Source: UBA5704 sp036264355
Lineage (GTDB): Bacteria; Acidobacteriota; Thermoanaerobaculia; Multivoradales; UBA5704
Reading direction: 5' to 3'
Length of the DNA: 64,000 nucleotides
Assembly: GCA_036264355.1 (NCBI GenBank)
Contig: DATARD010000062.1
Span: forward strand, 8,072-72,071
The position numbers and the translations under genes were made by a program. Below, piece after piece: positions 1-7,957 of the stretch; the stretch's first letter is position 1, and every line of letters begins with the position of its first letter. The notes under the pieces are model-generated. The model did no database searches, was not told the DNA's origin, and worked only from the letters and a program-made list of their open reading frames with translations.

Positions 1-33
1 TAGCCTGGTATATAAGTCAGTGAGGAGACCGCC

Positions 34-1494
34 ATGCCTGAGACCCAGACACCTACGCCGGACATCAACCGTCCTCCCGCGCCTCTGCGCGCTCCCAATA
101 ACGCGACAGCTCTGGAAGAGGTCACCGAGCGCGCGGACACCGTTTGGACCCGCGGCCCGAAGAACCGTCCGGCCGCGGTGAAGGCCACCGGGCGGGCCGA
201 CCTCAAGGGCGCCCGAGGCCGCGTCGCCATCATCGACGGCTGCCGCACGCCGTTCGTCAAAGCCGGAACCGATTTTCAGAACATGGACGTGATCGATCTC
301 GCCGGTATCCCCGCCGCCGAGCTGCTGGCGCGCACCGGGATCGATCCCGAGCTGATCGACCTGTCGGTCTTCGGCGTCGTGGTGCCGGCGCTGCACGCTC
401 CGAACCTCGGCCGCGAGGTGGTCTTCCGCACCTCGATGCCGATGCACGTGCCGGGTGTCACGGTGAACCTGGCCTGCGCGTCGTCGACGCGGGCGATCAC
501 CTTCGGCGCCGAGGCGATCCTCACCGGCGAGGCCGACATCGTGCTGGCCGGCGGCGCCGAGTCGCTGTCCAACGTCCCCATCCAGTTCTCACGCAAGGCG
601 TCGCACGTCTTCATGGAGCTCGCCAAGGCGAAGACGTTGCCGCAGCGCGTCGGCATCCTGAGCAAGCTCCGTCCGGCCGATCTGGCTCCGGTGGCGCCGG
701 CGATCGCCGAGTACACCACCGGCCAGTCGATGGGCGAGTCGGCGGAGAAGATGGCGAAGGAGAACGACATCTCGCGCCTCGCCCAGGACGAGATCGCCTT
801 GATGTCGCACCACCGCGCCGCCGCCGCCACCGCGGACGGCCGGCTCACCGCGCAGATCGCCCCGGCCTTCCCGCCGCCGGGCTACGCCAAGGCGGTGACC
901 CAGGACAACGGCGTCCGCGCCGACACCTCCATCGAGGCCCTCGGCAAGCTCAAGCCGGTCTTCGACCGCCGCTACGGCTCGCTCACCGCCGGCAATTCGA
1001 GCCCGCTCACCGACGGCGGCTCGGCGGTCCTGCTGATGAGCGAGGAGCGCGCGAAGGCGCTCGGCTACACGCCGCTCGGCTACATCCGCTCCTACTCCTT
1101 CACCGCGCTCAATCCGGGCGACCAGCTCCTGCAAGGCCCGGCCTACGCCGCGCCGGCCGCCCTCGACGCCGCCGGGGTGAAGCTCGCGGACATCGATCTG
1201 GTCGAGATGCACGAGGCGTTCGCCGCACAGATCCTCTCGAACCTCAAGGGCTTCGCGTCGAAGAAGTTCGCTCAGGAAGAGCTGGGGCGGAGCGAGCCGC
1301 TCGGCGTTGTGGACTTCGACCGCTTCAACGTCACCGGCGGCTCGATCGCCATCGGCCATCCGTTCGGAGCGACCGGCGCGCGCGTCGTCACTCAGCTCCT
1401 CTATGAGCTGAAGCGGCGCGGCAAGAACCTCGGCTTGGTCACCGTCTGCGCGGCCGGCGGCGTCGGCTTCTCGATGGTGGTCGAGCGCGAATAG
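34..1494 (+). CDS. fadI: Acetyl-CoA C-acyltransferase (thiolase, FadI-like)
   Basis: Thiolase of fatty-acid beta-oxidation: cleaves 3-ketoacyl-CoA with CoA to acetyl-CoA and a shortened acyl-CoA in the cytoplasm. The 486-aa product shows the thiolase landmarks in order: nucleophilic Cys148 in NLACASSTRAI, the EMHEAFAAQ segment, GHPFGATGAR with the active-site His, and the second catalytic Cys in CAAGGVGFS near the C-terminus. The first about 60 residues are a Pro-rich extension not needed for the fold, making it longer than typical FadI. Start chosen at ATG 34 because GAGGAG lies 6 nt upstream. The next gene starts 15 nt after the stop, so the two are probably co-transcribed; a FadJ/FadB partner may lie just upstream of the window, which is inference. 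FadI versus FadA subtype is less certain than thiolase membership. Confidence 0.9.
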   Translation: MPETQTPTPDINRPPAPLRAPNNATALEEVTERADTVWTRGPKNRPAAVKATGRADLKGARGRVAIIDGCRTPFVKAGTDFQNMDVIDLAGIPAAELLARTGIDPELIDLSVFGVVVPALHAPNLGREVVFRTSMPMHVPGVTVNLACASSTRAITFGAEAILTGEADIVLAGGAESLSNVPIQFSRKASHVFMELAKAKTLPQRVGILSKLRPADLAPVAPAIAEYTTGQSMGESAEKMAKENDISRLAQDEIALMSHHRAAAATADGRLTAQIAPAFPPPGYAKAVTQDNGVRADTSIEALGKLKPVFDRRYGSLTAGNSSPLTDGGSAVLLMSEERAKALGYTPLGYIRSYSFTALNPGDQLLQGPAYAAPAALDAAGVKLADIDLVEMHEAFAAQILSNLKGFASKKFAQEELGRSEPLGVVDFDRFNVTGGSIAIGHPFGATGARVVTQLLYELKRRGKNLGLVTVCAAGGVGFSMVVERE

Positions 1495-1509
1495 CGCCCG
1501 GAGTCGGCT

Positions 1510-2673
1510 ATGGCCCCCCTGTCCGGCCTCCTGGTGGTGGACCTCACCCGCCATCTGCCGGGGCCGCTGGCCGCGCACCTGCTCGCCGACCTGGGAGCGC
1601 GCGTCGTCAAGATTGAAGAGCCGGCGCTGGGCGATCCCGTCCGCCACGCGCCGCCGCGCCGCGAGGGGACGGGAGCGCTGGCGGCGATCCTCCTCTCCGG
1701 CGTCGAAAGCGTCGCACTGGATTTGAAGCAGCCGGCGGCGCGGCAGGTGCTGGAAGCGCTGCTCGCCCGCGCCGACGTCCTCCTGGAGAGCTTCCGCCCC
1801 GGCACCCTGGAGCGCCTGGGCTTCGCGCCGGAGGAGCTGCGCCTCCGCTACCCGCGCCTTATCCGCTGTTCCATCTCAGGCTGGGGCCAGTCCGGTCCGT
1901 ATGCTGCGCGCGCCGGTCACGACCTCACCTATCAGGCCCTCGCCGGATCGCTCGCGCCGACAACGCCACCGTCCATGCCGGCCGTGCCGGTCGCCGACCT
2001 GACCGGAGCCTGGAGCGCCGTCACCGCCATCCTCGCCTCCCTGATCGAAAGAGAAAAAACGGGGGATGGAAAGCGCATCGACGCCGCCCTCTTCGACGGC
2101 GCCGTCCACGCCAACCTGGCCTCCTGGGCATCGGAAGCCGGAGGCGCGAAGACAGTGGGGGAGAGCCTGCCGCTCACCGGCGCCCTTCCCTGCTACAACC
2201 TCTACCGAACCGCCGAAGGCGACCTCCTCGCCCTCGCCGCTCTGGAGCCCCACTTCTGGGAACGCTTCTGCCGCGCCGCCGGCCGGCCGGACCTCATCCG
2301 CCACCAATACAGATCAAGGGACCGCTCCCGCCGCAAAGTCGCCGCCCTCATTCGCCGTCGCACCCGCGCCGAGTGGCTGGACCTGCTCTCCCGCGAGGAC
2401 ATCCCCGCCGAAATGGTCCTCTCCGCCGCCGAAGCCCGAGCCCACCCGCAAGCCCGCGAACGTGGCGTCCTCACCGACGGCCCGGACAGCCTGCCGCGCC
2501 TCGGCTTTCCCGTCCTTCTCAATGGAGCCCGTCCGCGCGCCGGTGATCGCGTTCCGGAGCTCGGTGAGCAGACCGAGGCGGTGTTGGAAGAGCTGGGGAT
2601 GGAAAAAGACAAGAAGCAGAGAGGGATTGGAAGACGCTTCAGTTGGAAGCGGTTGCTGGCGCGGTGGCTGTGA
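1510..2673 (+). CDS. CaiB/BaiF family (class III) CoA-transferase
   Basis: Family III CoA-transferases move CoA between carboxylic acids through an aspartyl-CoA thioester intermediate. The 387-aa protein has the N-terminal family signature (LLVVDLTRHLPGP, then GARVVKIEEP and GDPVRHAPP) and the segment RAGHDLTYQALAG, where Asp138 is the expected catalytic aspartate. Length is normal for the family. ATG 1510 has GGAG about 7 nt upstream and follows the thiolase by 15 nt, suggesting a joint role in acyl-CoA or branched/aromatic acid catabolism (inference; alpha-methylacyl-CoA racemases have the same fold). The last about 30 residues are basic and low-complexity. The stop is followed almost immediately by the 20-bp repeat array. 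The substrate cannot be told from the sequence. Confidence 0.85.
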   Translation: MAPLSGLLVVDLTRHLPGPLAAHLLADLGARVVKIEEPALGDPVRHAPPRREGTGALAAILLSGVESVALDLKQPAARQVLEALLARADVLLESFRPGTLERLGFAPEELRLRYPRLIRCSISGWGQSGPYAARAGHDLTYQALAGSLAPTTPPSMPAVPVADLTGAWSAVTAILASLIEREKTGDGKRIDAALFDGAVHANLASWASEAGGAKTVGESLPLTGALPCYNLYRTAEGDLLALAALEPHFWERFCRAAGRPDLIRHQYRSRDRSRRKVAALIRRRTRAEWLDLLSREDIPAEMVLSAAEARAHPQARERGVLTDGPDSLPRLGFPVLLNGARPRAGDRVPELGEQTEAVLEELGMEKDKKQRGIGRRFSWKRLLARWL

Positions 2674-2680
2674 AAGCGCC

Positions 2681-3260
2681 ACGTGCCGGGAGATTGCGGC
2701 GGCCTGGATCATTTTGCGGCGCCTCGCCCAATTTTTCGCCGGCCCGCCTAAAATTTCGACGGCTCACGCAGAATAAAAATGGCCTGCACAGTTTTTCAGC
2801 GGCCTGAATCGTTTTGCGACGGCTCGCCCAATTCTTCGACGCCTCGCACAGAATAAGAACAGCTCGCACAGTTTTTCAGCGGCTTGAATAGTTTTTCAGC
2901 AGCTCGCCCAAATCTTCGACGCCGCGCCCAAAATTTCAACGGGCCGCACAGTTTTACGACGGGCTGAATTATTTTCCGGCGGCCCGCCTAAAAGTTCGAC
3001 GCCTCGCCTAAAAGTTCGACGCGCCGTCCAGAATAAGAACGGGTCGCACAGTTTTTCGGCGGCCTGAATCGTTTTGCGGTGGCCCGCCCAAAACTTCGAC
3101 GCCTCGCCCAGAATTTCGGCGCGCCGCACAGAATAAGAACGGCCCGCACAGTTTTACGGCGCGCCGCCGTAAGACTATGGGAGGCGTCGTAGATTCCGGC
3201 GGGCTGGATCGTTTTGCAGCGGTCCGTAGAATTCTTCGAGGAGCCGTGCTGTTTCCTCTC
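2681..3260. repeat. Tandem array of about 28 units of exactly 20 bp with a 100-bp higher-order period
   Basis: From about 2701 to 3240 the sequence divides without slippage into 20-bp units; units at both ends (2681, 3241) are degenerate. Four unit classes recur: A like GGCCTGAATCGTTTTGCGGC (2701, 2801, 2881, 2961, 3061, 3201), B like GCCTCGCCCAAAATTTCGAC, C like GCGCCGCACAGAATAAGAAC (2761, 2841, 3021, 3121) and D like GGCCCGCACAGTTTTTCGGC (2781, 2861, 2941, 3041, 3141). They are ordered A-B-B-C-D (100 bp) at 2701, 2961 and 3061, with shortened A-B-C-D at 2801 and A-B-B-D at 2881. Units abut with no spacers, so this is not CRISPR. ORFs through it are by-products of the 60-bp (20-codon) periodicity. 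Function unknown. Confidence 0.9.
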
Positions 3261-3647
3261 CTCGTCTACTCGACTGCGCCAAGCCACTCCGCAATCACCC
3301 GCACCTCTTCGTCTCCGGTGGCTTCGATGACGATCGGCGCGTAGGAAAGCAAGGAAAAAATCGCCCTCGGGAGGCACGGCCTCGGCAGTCGTCTTCGGCC
3401 TCCGTTGCGGGCGGCGCCATCCATCCGCGAGCCGGCTCCGGATTCACCGCCTCCGTCCCTGCTCCGGTGGCGGAAGGCGCCGCCGCGGCGCGACGGGAAC
3501 GCATTCCGGGTGTGACAGCTTTCCGCAGAGATCGTACGGTCCCTTCTCCTGGACGCGCCAGCACTGTTCGTGCGGAATCCGGCGATCAACCGCACCAAAC
3601 CTTCGGATTTGTGCCACGCGGGAGCGCTGCGCGCGGTGACGCGTTGA
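3261..3647. other. Intergenic stretch without a convincing gene
   Basis: Between the end of the 20-bp array and the promoter of the first XRE gene, short ORFs exist on both strands but none has a ribosome binding site, recognisable motif or sensible composition. Nothing further could be supported here. Confidence 0.5.
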
Positions 3648-3677
3648 TTGACCGGCTTCGGGAAAGGCAACTACCCT
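3648..3677 (+). promoter_or_regulatory. Promoter of first XRE gene; probable leaderless start
   Basis: TTGACC (3648-3653), 18-bp spacer, TACCCT (3672-3677), then 8 nt to the ATG at 3686, placing the predicted transcription start at or next to the start codon. No Shine-Dalgarno is present. The box and spacing recur upstream of the paralogue (4208-4237) within a shared block ATTGACCGGCTTC. Confidence 0.6.
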
Positions 3678-3685
3678 GAGCCTCG

Positions 3686-4120
3686 ATGATCGATCAAAAG
3701 AAAAACGCCGCCGCTGACGGCACGGACGACATCCTCGGTCCTTCCCTGGGGAAGATCCTCTTGCGTGCGAGGAGAGCGCGCACCATCAAGCAGGAAGAGC
3801 TGGCCCGGAAGGTCGGCATCAACGACGCGACGCTGCGCCGCATCGAAGCCGGGCAAGGGGCGCGCCCAGTCTATGTCAGGTCGATCTGCGAAGCTCTGGG
3901 GCTCTCCTATGAAGAGGTCGTCACGGAAGCTCTCTTCGATCTGTGGAGAGGCTTCCACCAAAGCACGGAAGGAGCCGGACAGGCACCCCTCCAGAGGTTC
4001 CGCGACAGTCTCTTCGAAAAGTTCGCCGCCTACCAGGAGAGCCAGCGCGCGCTCTTCGAGGCGTATTTCGAATTCGAGAGCTTCGTCCACTTCAAGATGA
4101 AGTGGGAGGGGCCGGCTTGA
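3686..4120 (+). CDS. XRE-family HTH regulator, first of a tandem pair
   Basis: A 144-aa DNA-binding protein with a Cro/C1-type helix-turn-helix at about residues 20-72 (LGKILLRARRARTIKQEEL, then ATLRRIEAGQG). The C-terminal about 65 residues form a conserved, probably helical domain ending in FESFVHFKMKWE, a block shared with the neighbouring paralogue. Start ATG 3686 is supported by the promoter box that ends 8 nt before it and by the lack of any ribosome binding site. The protein probably binds an operator as a dimer; its targets are unknown. It stands alone, separated by 115 nt from its paralogue, each with its own promoter. Confidence 0.8.
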   Translation: MIDQKKNAAADGTDDILGPSLGKILLRARRARTIKQEELARKVGINDATLRRIEAGQGARPVYVRSICEALGLSYEEVVTEALFDLWRGFHQSTEGAGQAPLQRFRDSLFEKFAAYQESQRALFEAYFEFESFVHFKMKWEGPA

Positions 4121-4207
4121 CGCCTGAACGTGACGAGGTGTGCGGACGATCCATGTTTTCCTTGGAATCGATCAGGAAACCGTTCCGCGGTGATCGATTT
4201 CCAGCCA

Positions 4208-4237
4208 TTGACCGGCTTCCGACGCAGTCACTACCAT
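4208..4237 (+). promoter_or_regulatory. Promoter of second XRE gene; decides the start codon
   Basis: TTGACC (4208-4213), 18-bp spacer, TACCAT (4232-4237), 7 nt to ATG 4245. The upstream in-frame ATG at 4236 lies inside the -10 box and so cannot be in the transcript; by comparison with the paralogue the real start is 4245. Confidence 0.6.
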
Positions 4238-4244
4238 GCCTTTG

Positions 4245-4679
4245 ATGGCCAAGAAAGGAAAGGGCGCCGAGAGCGAGAGTCCGAACGACTTTCTCAGCCC
4301 TTTCCTCGGGCCGATCCTCCAGCGCGGCAGAAAAGCTCACGACCGCAGCCAGGAAGCTCTCGCCAAGGAGATCGGGATCAGCCCCACGACCCTGCGCAAG
4401 ATCGAGAAAGGGCACGGGGCGGATCCCGCCTCCGTGGCGCTGATCTGCAAAGTCCTGGGCCTGGACTTCGAAGACGTCGTCGGCGAGGCCCTGTTCAAGT
4501 TCTGGCAAAGCTTCCACGGCTCGACCCGCGACCGCCTGCCGCTCCACCTCCTGCGCCAGCGCCTGCTCGCGAAGCTCGCCGCCTACCAGCGGGTCCAGTC
4601 GGAGCTCTTCGAGGCCTACCTCGACTTCGAGAGCTTCGTCCACTTCAAGATGAAGTGGGAAGAGCCGCCCGAAGCCTGA
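4245..4679 (+). CDS. XRE-family HTH regulator, second of a tandem pair
   Basis: Paralogue of the gene just upstream: 144 aa from ATG 4245, with HTH core ALAKEIGISPTTLRKIEKG and the same C-terminal domain (LFKFWQSFHGS, then LFEAYLDFESFVHFKMKWE). Conservation extends into the promoter, so the duplication copied a complete transcription unit. An alternative in-frame ATG at 4236 would add three residues but overlaps the -10 element. The C-terminal region shared by both, with its invariant HFKMKWE end, is not one I recognise; it may mediate dimerisation or ligand binding (inference). Confidence 0.8.
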   Translation: MAKKGKGAESESPNDFLSPFLGPILQRGRKAHDRSQEALAKEIGISPTTLRKIEKGHGADPASVALICKVLGLDFEDVVGEALFKFWQSFHGSTRDRLPLHLLRQRLLAKLAAYQRVQSELFEAYLDFESFVHFKMKWEEPPEA

Positions 4680-4694
4680 AAAACAGCGGGGATG

Positions 4695-4700
4695 TAAGAT
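4695..4700 (+). promoter_or_regulatory. -10 box TAAGAT, 6 nt before the ATG
   Basis: TGTAAGAT ends 6 nt before ATG 4707; no Shine-Dalgarno is visible and no clear -35 is seen, so a leaderless transcript is likely. Confidence 0.4.
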
Positions 4701-4706
4701 GCCGCG

Positions 4707-5660
4707 ATGACGGTGCGGCGCGCGCTTTTCACGATCCTGATTTCTGGTCTCCTGCTTCTCGCGGTGCTGCCGGCGGCGGCGCAGGTGCCGCAGCTCTTCG
4801 TGGAGGCGCCGGCGGCGTTGGAGCCGGTGGCGGCGCGCATCCGGGCGTTGCCGCCGGGACGGCTGGAGGATGCGGCGCGGCTGGCGGGGTTGTTCCGGGC
4901 CGGGCCTCCGGTGCGGGTGATCCTGGCGCCGGAGGGGTCCGAGCTGGCGACCGCGGTGCCGCCGTGGGTCTCCGGCTATGCCGATCCGGCGGCGGGAGTG
5001 GTGGTGCTGATGCCGGCGCGGGCGCCGTCGTATCCCGATTCGTCGCTGGAGGATCTGCTGCGCCATGAGGTCGCCCATGTGCTGATCGGGCGCGCCGCCG
5101 GGGGGCGGCCGGTGCCGCGCTGGTTTCAGGAGGGGCTGGCGATGATCGCCGGGCAGTCGTGGGGACTGGAGGACCGCTCGCGGCTCACCCTGGCGCTGTT
5201 CGCCGACCGGCGCGTTCCGCTCTCCGAGCTCGACAGCCACTTTGCCGGCGGCCAGGGGACGGTGCAGCGCGCCTACACGGTGGCGGGCGCGTTCGTGCGC
5301 GACCTCATCCAGCGCCATGGCCCGCGGTCGACGGGGGCGATCCTGGCCGGCATCGCCGACGGCTTGCCGTTCGCGGAGGCGTACCGGCGGGCGACCGGCG
5401 AGATGCTCGCCGACGCGGAGGACTCCTTCTGGGACCGCCAGACGTTCTGGTACCGCTGGGTGCCGGTCCTCACCAACTCGGTGATCCTGTGGATCGGCGT
5501 CACCCTGCTCGCGCTGTGGGCGATGGCGAAGCGGCGCTCGCGCGACGCCGCGCAGCGCCGTGCCTGGGAGGTCGAGGAGGACGAGCGGCTGGCCGCCGCG
5601 GCGGCGGCGGTGCAGGTCCGGCCTGTGCCCGCGCCGCCGCCGGATGAGTGGGTGAACTAG
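4707..5660 (+). CDS. Membrane-anchored zinc metalloprotease (peptidase MA-like gluzincin)
   Basis: A 317-aa protein with a signal peptide or N-terminal anchor (residues 5-25), a gluzincin-type catalytic core and a C-terminal membrane helix (about 254-275, ILWIGVTLLALWAM) followed by basic residues. The zinc site is RHEVAH (His120, Glu121, His124) with the third ligand probably Glu142 in PRWFQEGLA, the arrangement of the peptidase MA-like family. The catalytic domain would face the periplasm with a short cytoplasmic tail. Its stop shares CTAG with the stop of the convergent gene, leaving no intergenic space. Substrate unknown. Confidence 0.75.
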   Translation: MTVRRALFTILISGLLLLAVLPAAAQVPQLFVEAPAALEPVAARIRALPPGRLEDAARLAGLFRAGPPVRVILAPEGSELATAVPPWVSGYADPAAGVVVLMPARAPSYPDSSLEDLLRHEVAHVLIGRAAGGRPVPRWFQEGLAMIAGQSWGLEDRSRLTLALFADRRVPLSELDSHFAGGQGTVQRAYTVAGAFVRDLIQRHGPRSTGAILAGIADGLPFAEAYRRATGEMLADAEDSFWDRQTFWYRWVPVLTNSVILWIGVTLLALWAMAKRRSRDAAQRRAWEVEEDERLAAAAAAVQVRPVPAPPPDEWVN

Positions 5661-7771
5661 TTGAAGTAGCCGAACACGTCGACCACTACGTTCGTCGTGC
5701 CGGTGGAGCCGTTCTGAATCCCGAAAGTGCCGGTGTTGTCGGTCGCCAGGCCGATGATGGCGTTGTTGGCGCGCACGGTCAGCGGCTGGAAGCTGACCAC
5801 CGTGGTGCCCAGCGGGAAGGCGTTGCCGGGGAAGGTCGCGAGATAACCGGCGGCGGCCGGGTTGACCGAGGTGATGTTGACCACGATCGCCTTGGCGGTG
5901 CTCGGAATGCCGCAGGAGTTGATGGCGGTGAAGGTGCGCTGCGCCATCGCGCCGAGCGCCGGTCCGCCCAGCGGACCGTTGGCGTTGCGGGTGTCGAGCA
6001 GGCGGCAGGGGGTGAGGGTGTAGAGGTCGGACAGCGCCGGCGGCGGCGTATAGAAGAAGCTGTTGGTCAGCGTGGCGTTCGAGGTGTCGGGGTTGGTGAC
6101 CACGACGTTGACCTTGCCGGTGGCGTGGGGCGGGGTGACCGCGGTGATCTTGGTCGCGCTGTTCACCACGACCGAGGTGGCGGGGGAGCCGCCGATCGTC
6201 AACGTGGCGCCGGTCACGAAGCTGTTGCCGGTGATGGTGACCGCGGTGCCGCCGGAGGTCAGGCCGCTCGCGGGGCTGATCGCGCTCACTCCGATCGGGG
6301 TGACGGCGGGGAAGATACAGGTGTTCACGGCGGCCTGGATGAGCGGCTGGATGAGGCTCACCGTCCGCGGATGGAAGACGAGGGAGGATGTGCAGCCGCC
6401 GAGCAGGTGGCAGTAGCCCATCAGCGTCCCTTCGACGTTGGTCACGCCGTTGATGGTGCTCGGCGCCGGGCAGCTCGTCGGGCCGGAGTAGCAGCCGCTC
6501 TCCCCGGAGTAGCAGGTGTCGATCGGCGGGCTGTAGCAGTGGGTGTGCGGGGAGCCGAAGTTGTGGCCGATCTCGTGCCCCACCACCAGCACGTCGCCGA
6601 AGCTCGGCGTCGTCCCCGAGACGAAGACCTGGCTGTAGCTCACGGCGTAGAAGGTGCTGCACAGCGAGCCGGGCACCCAGGCGATGCCGGAGGCGCCGCT
6701 GCCCCCCTTGCCGGAGAGCATCGCCACGAAGGCGCGGGAGATGCCGCCGTTGGTGGTCGACCAGTAGTTTGACACCTCGTTGAGCTCGTTCGAGTTGGCG
6801 CCGGCGCCCACCTGCGCCCAGGGGTCGTCGTTGAAGTGGTCGCCGTCGCTGCTGTTGCCGACGCGCAGGAAGGTGGTGCCCTGGACGAGCTGGATCAGCA
6901 GGTCGCGGTTGTACATGACGTTCATCTGCGCGATCAGGCTGGCGATGTAGTTGGCGGCGGTGGTGGTGTTGTCGCTGAACTTGTAGAACAGCAGCTCGTT
7001 GTCGGTGTCGATGGCGAGCACCGCGTTGTGCAATGTGGTGATCGCCTTGTCGCTCCCCGCGCTGGCGAAGAGGCTCGAGCTCCCCGGCGTGCCGCTCCCG
7101 GTCAGCCCGGCCGGTGGCAGCATGCTCTCGCGGAGCCGGAAGTCGAGCGGCGCGCCGCTCTGGCCGCAGGTCCACTGCGGCTTCTCCCCCGCCTGCTCCA
7201 GGAAGACCTCGGGCGGAGCGACGAGATATTGCAGAATGCCGGGGACGGCGACGCCAAGCTTGGAATTGCCGAGCGGATGGATCTCATGGGTGGCACGCTG
7301 CGAGGCGGCGAAGCCGTCGAGCTGCTGGCTGTCCGGATCGACCGCCGCGAAGACGCGGGTGTCCGGATCGCTCTCCGCTTCGCCCCACAGGAAGACCAGG
7401 CGCGAATGCGGCACCTCGGTCGTCTTGCCGTTCTCGACCCGGTAGATCTTCGCGTCCGGCGCATAGATTTCGTGGCGGGTGAGGACGACGTCGGCCCGTT
7501 CGCCCGGGGCGACCGGCCAGCCGGCGACGTGTACGCTCTGCTCCGGCGCGGTGGCCAGGAGCCCGGGCGCCACGGCGTCGCCGAAGCGGACCACCTCGGC
7601 CCGGTTGGCGACTCCGGAGACCTCGATGAGCTGCCCCCGCGCGGCGGCGTCGACGCGGCGGACGTCCGCCGGAGCGGAGGGGAGGGTGGCGCCGGAGGCC
7701 GCGCAAAGCGGGGCGGCGGACAGGCACAGGAATACAAAAACCATCGCATGGCTGCGAGCACGAATCTCCAT
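5657..7771 (-). CDS. Secreted reprolysin-like metalloprotease with IPT/TIG domain
   Basis: A 704-aa exported protein. After a signal peptide (ending near CAASG) comes a pro-region, then an adamalysin/reprolysin-type zinc site VVGHEIGHNFGSPHTHC (HExxHxxGxxH) within a Cys-rich catalytic domain. An IPT/TIG immunoglobulin-like module follows (SPASGLTSGGTAVTITG), then a C-terminal beta domain beginning LTPCRLLDTRNANG and ending DVFGYFN, which I associate with secreted proteins of Acidobacteria-like genomes. The start at 7771 is preferred over 7837 because GGAGGAA stands about 6 nt upstream and the signal peptide then begins properly. It is probably an extracellular protease for polymer breakdown. 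Divergent from the ADOP permease, with 186 nt between. Confidence 0.85.
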   Translation of the reverse strand: MEIRARSHAMVFVFLCLSAAPLCAASGATLPSAPADVRRVDAAARGQLIEVSGVANRAEVVRFGDAVAPGLLATAPEQSVHVAGWPVAPGERADVVLTRHEIYAPDAKIYRVENGKTTEVPHSRLVFLWGEAESDPDTRVFAAVDPDSQQLDGFAASQRATHEIHPLGNSKLGVAVPGILQYLVAPPEVFLEQAGEKPQWTCGQSGAPLDFRLRESMLPPAGLTGSGTPGSSSLFASAGSDKAITTLHNAVLAIDTDNELLFYKFSDNTTTAANYIASLIAQMNVMYNRDLLIQLVQGTTFLRVGNSSDGDHFNDDPWAQVGAGANSNELNEVSNYWSTTNGGISRAFVAMLSGKGGSGASGIAWVPGSLCSTFYAVSYSQVFVSGTTPSFGDVLVVGHEIGHNFGSPHTHCYSPPIDTCYSGESGCYSGPTSCPAPSTINGVTNVEGTLMGYCHLLGGCTSSLVFHPRTVSLIQPLIQAAVNTCIFPAVTPIGVSAISPASGLTSGGTAVTITGNSFVTGATLTIGGSPATSVVVNSATKITAVTPPHATGKVNVVVTNPDTSNATLTNSFFYTPPPALSDLYTLTPCRLLDTRNANGPLGGPALGAMAQRTFTAINSCGIPSTAKAIVVNITSVNPAAAGYLATFPGNAFPLGTTVVSFQPLTVRANNAIIGLATDNTGTFGIQNGSTGTTNVVVDVFGYFN

Positions 7772-7957
7772 ACGGATTCCTCCAAGCCAAAGTCTGGGGA
7801 TGACAACAGGATATCTGCAAGGGTATATTCCTCTCATTCATTGGCTGGTGTTGTTCGTGCTTCTCACCACGCGCGATCTGGCTTAAACTGGCGGCGTTTC
7901 CGCGGAACCGGTGCGCGATCCGGCTACGACAGGGTTTGTAGGCGGCTGGAGGGATAG

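Noticed and set aside
2681..3260. CRISPR array
   Set aside because: Units abut directly with no unique spacers, and no cas genes are in the window.
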